64,000 nucleotides of DNA, taken from NCBI GenBank assembly GCA_018873245.2, contig JAEMBT020000002.1, forward strand, positions 10,266,001 to 10,330,000, given 5' to 3'. This DNA comes from Archegozetes longisetosus (Eukaryota; Arthropoda; Arachnida; Sarcoptiformes; Trhypochthoniidae). The notes beneath the pieces were generated by a model. The model was given only the letters and a program-made list of their open reading frames with translations, was not told the DNA's origin and ran no database searches. How positions within the stretch are numbered: position 1 is the first letter of the stretch; each line of letters opens with the position of its first letter. This document shows, piece after piece, positions 54,526 to 64,000 of the stretch. The position numbers and the translations under genes are program-made.

Positions 54526-57500
54526 ATGGATAAGGATTTAGATTTTGGCGATGAGGTCAGTACTAATCACTAAATTCATTTAGAATTAGATTAGACTCGC
54601 TTAATCAATAGAGTTATACAAATTGTTACTTACAAGACATGACAACTCTTTTATTGTTTAGTTTATTGTTTGTGTTAATTGCTTTCAATGCTTTCAATGA
54701 TTTAATCGGATGAATGAGAATAAATTTAAATTAACTGCTTTATATGTATCAGATCTATGAGTGACTTTGACATTTATATTATGGCAAACAGTAGCAAAGT
54801 TGCCAGTAGATGCCAAGTTTTTGTAGATGAATCAATCGATTTTTTTGCTAACGGACCGTAAAACAAAACATTATGTTGCGTTCATTTCTGGTGACCTATA
54901 TATTTACTTTTGGTCATACATTATATATAATTGTCTAATTAGCAATCTTCCAAAAACTTTTCTATCTCCCTAACTATTTTCCTCTTTTTTTCCTTCTTCT
55001 TATTCTTCTTCTTTAGTCATCAAACTGATGGCTGCTTTCGAAATAATAACTCCTATATCTTGCTTAGTACTGCAAAACATAGTTTACATTCATTACTCTA
55101 TTAGTACTTTTATCTTATTTAGCTCAACTAATCTTCGTGTTTTAATATTTTAGGACAACGATTATAAACTTAGTATCAGAGCTGAGTTTCTTTGGAAGAA
55201 TAGGTTTCTTATTTTATGATCCATCGATAGATATTGGGAATAATGAGAAAAACCATTAGCCAAAAAATCTATTTTTTTAAAAGCCCTATCTGTAAATTGC
55301 TTCCACGATAGCGCCAGTCAAAATTATCTCATAAAGCTTGATTAAGCTTCATCTTACAAATTGGGTTCAGCGTTAGCAGTTTTAACCCATTTTAATGATA
55401 AAAATCGCCCAATTCTGTAATGACTGATCAGTTAAAACGGTTAAATTTGGCTAATAAAATGACTGCCATAATATCAAATCAGATGAATTAACTTATTGTT
55501 TTTCGAGAAAAATTCAAAAATACTTTATAAGTTTCAAAAATGAAGCAATTGAAATTTTTTTTCTCGTTTTGTCGCTGCAAAATTTTCAAATTGGTTTTCG
55601 CATAAAAATTGGCAAAAAATTGTTTCGACTTCAATCGAATCAGTGTTTTGCTAAATTTGAGGAAATTAAAAACTATGTGAAGATATACCAGTATAGCACC
55701 AGTAAAATACTCTAAAAATCTTAGTAGTTTATTCAATTAAAAGGACTCGGGTGTACCCATAGTTTAACCTAACCAATTTTTCAAAATGAAATATATCTAA
55801 ATCCATTAAGCTAATGCCTGACATTTGTTTACGTCCACTTTTTTAGAGCTAAAGCCACAATTAGATGTAGAGACATATAATCTAAAAAACTTGAACATCT
55901 AAACTACTTAGTAATGATAAAGTGAATGATCAAAACTTTAATTAGATAAGTGCAAAAGACGTTGTTTTAGATATTTTAAAATTTGATTCTATGCTCGTAT
56001 ATGTTTGCCAAAAACTGAATTTCAGTTGAAACAATTTGTCCAACTTTAACTGAAATCTCGGAACCCGAACTATAATACACAGTTAAAATTATATTGAGTT
56101 GCAAAAAATTGATAGAGTTTCAGTTATTTTTAAAAATTGTAATTTCAAATTTGAAAATGATGATTATTTCTAATGGCGTATGACTTCACGTAATAAATGA
56201 CTTGAAGTGAAAACTTAAAAAAAAGAGTAAATTTGATTTTCGAAGCGATAACGAAAAATAGGTTTGTTAAAAATAGTAAACTTTACAGTAATATTTCTTA
56301 TAAGCTTAGAACTACTTAAAAGAAATGAAGTAGTGAAAAATGAATTTATAAGAAAATGAATAATGTAAAGCAATATTATAGATTGGAAAGTATAGTATGA
56401 AGTTATAAAATATATTTATAGGAATTGGTTCATGTTGAAGGTGATGACAGTCATTGTAAAGGAGCTATCATTTCTTTGTTGGTTATAATTGGAATATGTT
56501 CGCTCATTATTCTTTCTATCATAATACTCACACCAAGTAAACTCTTTTAATCTAACTTATATTTGTATCATATTCTCAAAATAACCCTTCGTAAACTTAG
56601 GCACAAATCTCAACTCAATCGATACTGAACCTTTTGAGATGAACCAAATTTTGGACCAACATTTCATTCCTCAGCTTTTTAATGGAACATGGATTTCAGG
56701 TCTAAACTTTTAGTTTATAGTTACATATTTTTGAGAAGTTATGAAATACACTTTGAATTACTTTAGAAAATTTGTCTGCATTATAGATTATTGAAAGTTA
56801 TTGAAAACCTAAATAAATTTAGTAGTCAATAGGAATGCATAAAAGTGATTAAAAACTTAATATAGACGTTTTAATAAAGCTGTCTTTAATTGGATACCTT
56901 CTTATCAAACTTAGAGATATTTTTTTGAATTGAAGAAAATACTTGAAAGTAATTTGATATCTTTGTTTTGAAAATGTTGATAGAATTGTGATTGCGCTGA
57001 AGCATTCAAATAAATTGAGCTTATTTTTAATCAAAGTGTTGTCAGCTTAAACTCATGAATCTTCCATCAGCTTAAGCTTAGACATTACTTCAATGATTAT
57101 TTTATGACCGCAGTTTTGGATTCTTGATTTTACAACAAATTTATGATAATTGGATATTTTTCAAATATTTTCTCAATTGAACTGATGGTAGTTGAGAAAT
57201 AAAATATTTGATATTTTGCACTTGATCAGGTCATGAGTTCGTATTTAGAGATATAAGTGGCTCGATTGTGCTGTTTGACGCCAGAACTAACAATGTAACA
57301 TCAATTTATGTGCAAAGCTCTATAACTGTAAGTTTCAAATTACTCAGGACTCGGTTTTCCATTATTTATCAACTTTTAGCTAGAATAGCCTTTAAAATAA
57401 GCTTAGATATTGCAAAAAAATACTAAACAAATTTAGTGAAAATCAATTGAATTTACTTTCAGAAACAACACAGCACAGAGAAGTTTTCTGTTTCCGCTGA

Positions 57501-60500
57501 CCGAAGATTTGTTTTATTGATTTCAGATTATCGGAAGGTATAGTAAGAATTTAGGGGATATTAAAGTTTATGTGGAAGATATTGAAAGAATATATGGAAG
57601 AGATTGCAAGTTGATGACAAGAAAACGAAATAATCTTAGATTTATTATAATTTCAGATGCTTAATCTGGTGTTTACTGCAAAATTGATAGTCTACAATAT
57701 CACAAATGAGTGAGTACTTTCAGTTTAAGAATCAAATTAAAGAAATTCTCACTTTAATTCCTTCCATTCCTTTCATTTTGCATATGAGTCATAAAACCAA
57801 AACAATACTAAGCTTCACAAGCAGACAATACAAGTTCTGACATAATATGATTGAAGTGATCAATTTAGATCAGTTTAAACAGAATAGAAGATATTCATTT
57901 ATTTGATGAGTGTTTAACTTGAAAACTGTTTTATTTAAGCCAAATAACACTCAAGTGACTACATTTAGTGATAGTTCTATAGCTAAGATGACTATAAATC
58001 TTATTTCTAGTTAAGCTTCATCACTTAATAATTCTAATGATCTTATTTAAAGTTTATGCTTTCACTACTTCTCTCTTTCTTAATAACACTAAGTCTTCCT
58101 CAGAGATTACAACAACAATATTGTTATCTTCTTTCGAATCCTACCCATTCAATTAAAATATTATATTTGTCTATTAGGAATGTTATTCATTTGGAAGATA
58201 CGGTCGAAAAAGATGCAAAAGTTTCCATTCAATTAGCAGAATGGGGTCCAGTAGGAAACAGTCTGGTATTTATGGTTCAAGTTGTCTAAAGTTGAATTTG
58301 AATAAATGGAATCATATTTTAGGCATTCGTAAGTAATAATGATTTGTATTATATTCCATTTGTTGGCGGACAAGTGCAAAGAATTACTAGTAGTGGCAAA
58401 GAAGGCGTCATTTTTAATGGTATCGTCGATTTTTTATATAGAGGTATTAGTCATTTGATTTATTTCTAACAACAATTTAATTAAACTTTTGCAACACTCG
58501 TTGATTTGCTAAACTCTAAAGTTCTATACTTTCTTCTAAGTTCATATTTAAACGAATTAGCGCTTAATCAATAAGATGCATCAGTCCCTATGCGTGAGAA
58601 CTATGCTATAACCTAATCTTTAATAATTAGCAATAATTCACTCTCAAACTCCAGAATGTATGACAAATCTACAGATTGTCCAAAATAAAACTAAACTCAG
58701 ATAAAGTAGTTTTCAGCTTTTCATAATTTCATATTTTAATCGCGAGTAATATCAATTACTCATATACTGAAATTTTGATCTATCGAAATTAACTTTTATC
58801 AATCTAATGTGGTATACAAAAATAGTGTTTGAAAATGTTCTCTATAACATATGCTTATTAATCCTATTAATGTCAATAATAGTCGCATTCGCTGATCCTT
58901 TTTTACCAAGTTCATCAGTAAATTCTCTAGTTTCATCACAAGACTTAGTTAACAAATAGTTTTTGTAAATAAAACTCTTTGTTTTATTGAGAAGGTCATT
59001 TTAAATGCTACTTTTGTTTTTGCCTCAAACATTATGACTAAAAAGTTAACTTTTCTTTTACTTGTTTCAAACTTTATTCATAAGTTGCATCTAATCGATG
59101 CGTAATAAAGAAAAATTGCACTCAAAATTTGAGTTTAGTTTTATTCTGGGCAATCTGTAGTGTTAACACCACTTTAAGAACTGAAAGTATTGATTTGAGT
59201 GAAATGAAAGTTTCGCAAATATAGTATTAATATGCAAATGATAAGCTAAGTAATCATAATGATTCTAATGAAAGTATCAATTAAGCTAATTAAGTTGAAG
59301 GTCAAGTTTATAAGTGTCGCACCGTTCAGCCTTTTATCTGAACTTGGCTGAAAAAATTGGATTTTTAAAAATCCAGTTTTACTCAAAACAACTCAAGTCC
59401 TCTTGAGTTTTGAAGAATTTCATCAAATTTTGTGGATAAAAATGTATTTTTCTAACACCATAGTCCTTGAAAAATCATTTTAATGCGTTTTTCAACATTT
59501 AACTGAATATAATCTCATGTCTGAATGTTTGTTGAAAGAAACAATATTTGCAAAGGAATCAATGATATGGTGGTCTAAAGACGGCTCAAGCATATGCTAT
59601 GCAACGATTAATAATACTCTAGTTGATGAGAGCACGCTCATTTATTATGGAAATCTGAATAGTGGTGAAAACGATTTGCCTAAGATCGTCACTTATAAAT
59701 ATCCTAAAGTGAGCCTAAGATAATTTGATTATAACTCGCAAAAATCTTAATATTTTTTAATCTAAGGCACAACAAATTATACCCAAGGCCGAATTATGGG
59801 TCATTCATTTAAATAACAGTGCACCACAACGAATAGAACCTCCAAAACAGATACTAAACACAGATTATTACATAACTTATGTTAATTGGATTAGCAATCA
59901 TACGATAACAGTCATTTGGACTCTAAGAAACCAAAGCCTTTCAATTGTAAGCCTCTGCTCAAGAGTTGACAAATGGGTGTGCAAACAAGTAAGAAGCTTA
60001 AAGGAAATATTAGATTTAGCTAAAGATATCCGTCAGTCAAATCAATCTAAATTTAAACTCTATCAAAACCTCAGGTCATAACAATTTCAAGTGTTTCAAC
60101 CCTGAAAAAGTTAGCTCAAAGTTTGCTGGCATCCGATGATGGACTCACATATTTCATGATTTCCTTAAGACCTGATTCATTAATTGGAAGCTACTATCAT
60201 ATCAGTACTTTCAATATTAATGTAAGTACATCTTACCTACACTCACTATAAGTATAATCAGTCATAAATATATACCCTTTAGCAATACACAGACAAACCT
60301 CTGACTCAAACTCCGAATTTAATGTCATATAAGAACTACTTTTATGAAATCTTTTTATATAGAGTTGAATTGACCCTAAGTCGAGCTTATTTGAAAAATA
60401 GACATTGATTAATAGAATTATTATTAATGATTTGATTGCCTTTTTAAATCATAGTAGAACTAAATGTTGACTTGTAACTGAAGTTTGATAAAACTGACCA

Positions 60501-63500
60501 ATCAACGAGCTCGTAACAGACAAGCCACGCCCTCAAATGAGTACATAATTCTGACTTATACTGTAGTTATATAATAACTTCTAATACAGAATACTTATCA
60601 TTAGAATTTAGCTGCAATGCGAATAATTTTCGATCGGTTTATTATAGGAACGATTGATTGAAAGTTTTATAACATTTGGTGGTTTTGATGTGACAAAGTT
60701 GCTACACTACGATAATGGATCACAAACGTTATATTTTGAGGCGAGCACATCAATTATAAGCGAAAAACGGCACATCTATAAAGTTTCTACTAGACACAGA
60801 CACGTCCAATGCATTACATGCAACCTCACAAACATTAATTGTCATTACTTTCAAGCTATATTTAGCTTAACTGCACAATTTTATGTACTTCAATGTCTAG
60901 GACCCTCTATTCCTAAAGTTTTTTTGCTCAACACAAATGATCAAAATATAGGTAATAATTATATTTCAATACTAACTCTCAGTATTATAAGTTCTCTCTT
61001 AACTTGATTTAATAATTTCTTTCTTAAGATTTTGTATTTGAAGGCAACGAACAATTACAAAATAAATTGAACAAAAAATTCAAATGTCTCATCAAATATT
61101 TCCAATCATCTTAGAAAACAAAAGTAAGTGATTGATTATTGCAATGAACTGATTTATTCTACTTTAATAGTATTGAAAGCACAAATAGAGTGCAAGATAA
61201 AAATATGAAACACTTACACTCAAACAATTTGTTTTTGAATGAAGATTTTCAACAATTTCATTAATGTAAAGGTAACTCTAGACAATCAATTTAAAAAAAT
61301 AAAGGTTTATACAGTCAATGTAATGACAGTACTTGAAAACTGAAATTAAGATAAAGTAAACATTTTCTTATCAGTATTAACAACGCCATAGCATTAGAGC
61401 GATAGTAAGTAAAACCTAGTAATTTGCAAGTCAATACCATTACTTGATCAGAAAATATGCTAAACATATGTTACTTAATATATATAAAAATTCATGTAAC
61501 TCACGTAAGTTATGTTACGCTAAGTACTCATATTAAGCTAAGAATATCGCATAACTTTATTTTATTCATAGATAGCACTGCTATTATTAATCATCACTTC
61601 ATTCTCTCATCAAAATTATCTAAACAACTTTATTTTGATTTCCAAATCATCAAATTAATTATTTAACTATAGATTTGAATGCTAGTAAATATTATTTGGA
61701 TTGTCTGCAAAATCATGAATGAGAGCTGTAATAATTTAATAAGTAATGGATGTCTGATTGATTAACTCAAACCAGTCTAATAAGTAATTCAATACTTAAC
61801 CGTTAGAACCTAACTCTGTATGAGTTTATTAAAACAATCGATACATCTTCATTACAAGAATAATGTCTCCATTAAATAGTCCTCTAGTTCCAACAATCAA
61901 ATCAATAATACAAAAGTCACTGTAAGTTATTGTACAGGCGGATAATGCCAGTGTGTTTCAACTTGTAAGAGACTTTCATAAGAATCATTGTCCAGAGTAT
62001 GAAACATTTTTAAAACCATGCTTTCAGTATGCATTCTTGTCAGTTATTTGTAATGAGCTGAAACGCACTACCATGATCTCATCTGTACGGATACGAATGG
62101 GAAAGTTCATCCAAGCATACTAACGAATTGTATCAGTTAAGCTTCTGATTAACGCGTAGAAAATTAATTGAACTTTTTTGATTGAAGCCAACTACTAAAG
62201 CATAAGTTACTGATTAATAGTACACTAAGAACGAGACTGGTTCTCAAAAATGATTAATTTTCTTATGTTCTAGACTTAAGTATTTATGAAGTATAAGCAC
62301 AAAACTAAATGATGAAAACTCAATTCTATTGAAGTTTATGTCAGCTCAATTCAACTCTTGATATATGAGTCAAAAATGATTCAACTTGATAAATAACACA
62401 TTTTAAAAATTTATCTAATCTTTAGTCAACTTCTTTCAACCCATTAACGGATATAAAAGTTTTAAAATGACAAAACTATTTTCAGTTCAATATAGGATTA
62501 GAAGCAAATCAGAAATACGGAAAACCATCATTTACTACAAAAACGTATAATTTGACGAGAAAACTACTTCCTAAATCTATTTCACTCAAATCAAAGTGAC
62601 TTTTTACGAAATTATTTTCGACTAAACTTATTCAATGATTGAACAAATCGAGTGATTAAAAGGATAACAAATAAAATATGTATTGAAATAAAATCGTACT
62701 TCCTCAGTTCCAATTGTTGAAAAATTTTAGTTTTTTGCACAATTTGTTGCTATTGAAAATATTGAAAGTTGAATCAACAATTTTTTACAGTGCAAAGCTT
62801 ACAGTGCATGGTTTGCAGATGTTTCGAATGAATTCAACACTTGTTTGCAATTTCATAATTATTCATAATTTTTCAACAACTTGTGCGTTTGTTTTAATAA
62901 TTTTACAACTAAAACATCTGCAAACTTTTAATTGAAAGAAAATATTGAATCAGCTCAAAAATATCGATTCAATGAAGAATGAAAGACTTGTTTTGATATC
63001 TAGGATCGAACAAGAATAAAACTATTTGGAAACGAACCTAATTTTCAAAAATAATAATTTACTCTAAAAGGAACTTTCAATTGAGATGATATAAAATAAG
63101 CTTTTAGGAAAATGAACAAAACTGAAATGATGGTTGAGTGAATGCACAATTATTAGTCTTAGAGACAAGACATGACTCAAAATACTAACAGTTATGATAT
63201 GATTCTTTATAGAATTGCACGTCAAACTTTTATTACCGCCTCAGTTTGATGCAGAACATAAGTATTCTCTTGTGATTGAAGCGTGAGTTACAAATATTTA
63301 ACTTTCATTATTTTTATCGCTGAATTCAGTCAGCTTAATATTGTTCATGATGATTGAACAGAAATAATCCTGAAGACCGAAAGATCAGCGAAAAGTTTGA
63401 TATAAGTTGGAGTGAGTATTTAGTATCAAAACATAAGTACATCTATGGATGGATCGAAGCAGACCCAGAAAATTGGAGGCATCCAAAACAAACCCAAAAC

Positions 63501-64000
63501 TATGACTACATTAATGAAAATATTCACGACTATGGACTAGCAATCAATTATATGAAGGAAAACATGCCTTTTATTAATAAACATCAAGTCTGTATTTGGG
63601 GCTCAAATATTGGAGCGTTTATTGCGATTTCTGCTCTGGCAGAGAGTGAGATTCTAGAATGCGCTATATTAGTGTCACCAGTCATTAATTGGAGACTTAT
63701 GGGTATGAACTCTCATTTCACTCTAAAATTTCACATCTTGCTTCTCTATTTAGATCTTGTTACTTCTGAACACATACTCAATTCGTTACAAACTAATGAT
63801 AATTATGCATTGCTTGAGAACATTAATTTGATGAACAAAATTGATCAACTTATTAGGAAACCGATTCTATTCATTCATGGCTCTGCTGATGGTAAGTCAA
63901 AACAGACTTAATTCATTAAGGTCATCAACAAATTGATATTCATTTAGAAAAAGTTCACATTCAACACACTATGCAATTGATAAAGTATTTTATAAACATA
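54526..64000 (+). CDS. DPP4/DPP6/DPP10-family paralog C, nucleophile Ser replaced by Asn, one frame disruption, 3' partial
   Basis: Seventeen exons before the edge: 54526-54555, 56422-56536, 56601-56699, 57230-57327, 57463-57537, 57657-57709, 58178-58265, 58323-58443, 59539-59708, 59767-59988, 60075-60221, 60648-60951, 61029-61123, 63213-63282, 63362-63702, 63754-63891 and 63948 onward. It has a 10-codon tail, a transmembrane helix, propeller repeats (FNGTWISG, AEWGPVG, MIWWSKDGS) and a hydrolase domain. The nucleophile motif is CIWGSNIGAF (Asn for Ser); Asp stays in IHGSAD. The substrate Arg is lost and YEEE becomes YRET. The oxyanion Tyr is Asn, as in paralog A, and the RGSG loop is replaced. 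Exon 61029-61123 breaks frame: TAG at 61112 and a phase mismatch with the next exon, both explained by one missing T near 61099-61101. It is either a sequencing indel or a decaying gene. Long open exons with conserved lengths elsewhere argue for recent function. Confidence 0.85.
54556..56421 (+). other. Intron 1 of DPP paralog C
   Basis: 1.9-kb phase-0 intron between the 10-codon cytoplasmic exon and the transmembrane exon, in the same position as in paralogs A and B. A minus-strand frame at 55488-55736 is Lys/Phe-rich AT noise. Confidence 0.7.
58444..59538 (+). other. 1.1-kb intron of DPP paralog C
   Basis: Phase-1 intron between the exons ending DFLYR and beginning ETIFAKES, at the same position as the 14320-14444 intron of paralog A. 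The acceptor is TTGAAAG at 59538. It holds a short hairpin (GGATTTTTAAAAATCC near 59360) and no other feature. Confidence 0.75.
61124..63212 (+). other. 2.1-kb intron of DPP paralog C
   Basis: Lies between the disrupted exon and the exon beginning LHVKLLLPP. It contains interspersed repeat family 2 copy b. Short frames at 61457 and 62714 are Ile/Leu/Phe-rich AT noise. Confidence 0.7.
61997..62089 (+). repeat. Interspersed repeat family 2, copy b
   Basis: Diverged counterpart of about 29634-29751 in the same orientation. The best-matching blocks are ACCATGCTTT, AATGAGCTGAAACGCA and CATCTGTACGG. Confidence 0.4.

Noticed and set aside
59517-59538. MSECLLK as the start of a separate gene in paralog C
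   Set aside because: An acceptor at 59537-59538 joins LYR to ETIFAKES in phase and restores the DPP alignment, so the upstream codons are intron.

Overview
This is a nuclear DNA window from an animal. It is strongly AT-rich (roughly two thirds or more A+T by eye), and every recognisable gene except one has GT-AG introns of about 60 bp to 10 kb. The gene set is metazoan: a RASSF1/3/5-type SARAH tail, complex I NDUFB3, LRRC57, eIF1, BOLA3, the formylglycine-generating enzyme SUMF1, and three DPP4/DPP6/DPP10-type genes. Protein similarity and compact housekeeping genes suggest an invertebrate, perhaps an arthropod such as a mite, but the species cannot be fixed from the sequence.

Layout. Positions 1-6.5 kb hold compact housekeeping genes: the 3' end of a RASSF-family gene (+), NDUFB3 (-), LRRC57 (+, intronless), EIF1 (-) and BOLA3 (-). 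From about 9.1 kb to the end lies a head-to-tail array of three S9B prolyl-peptidase paralogs, all on +: A (9134-17513, complete), B (31520-50754, with at least two candidate first coding exons) and C (54526 to beyond the window). SUMF1 (51522-53493, -) sits between B and C and converges on B. The rest is intron or intergenic sequence with GA/CT microsatellites, a TTAA-flanked MITE, two fold-back repeats (one carrying a tRNA-like A box) and small diverged interspersed repeats.

The main result is the array. I rebuilt all three paralogs exon by exon, and the splice phases close at every junction except one. B keeps every DPP4 active-site element: the substrate Arg, the Glu-Glu pair, the oxyanion Tyr, Ser in GWSYGG, Asp and His. 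A and C do not. In A the nucleophile is Glu (GKEYGG) and the His is gone. In C the nucleophile position is Asn (WGSNIGAF). Both have also lost the Arg, half of the Glu pair and the Tyr. So one probably active peptidase is flanked by two DPP6/DPP10-like pseudo-enzymes. C has a one-base frame disruption near 61.1 kb, which is either a sequencing indel or decay.

Basis: gene identities come from remembered family sequences compared by eye. No database search, splice predictor or transcript data was available.
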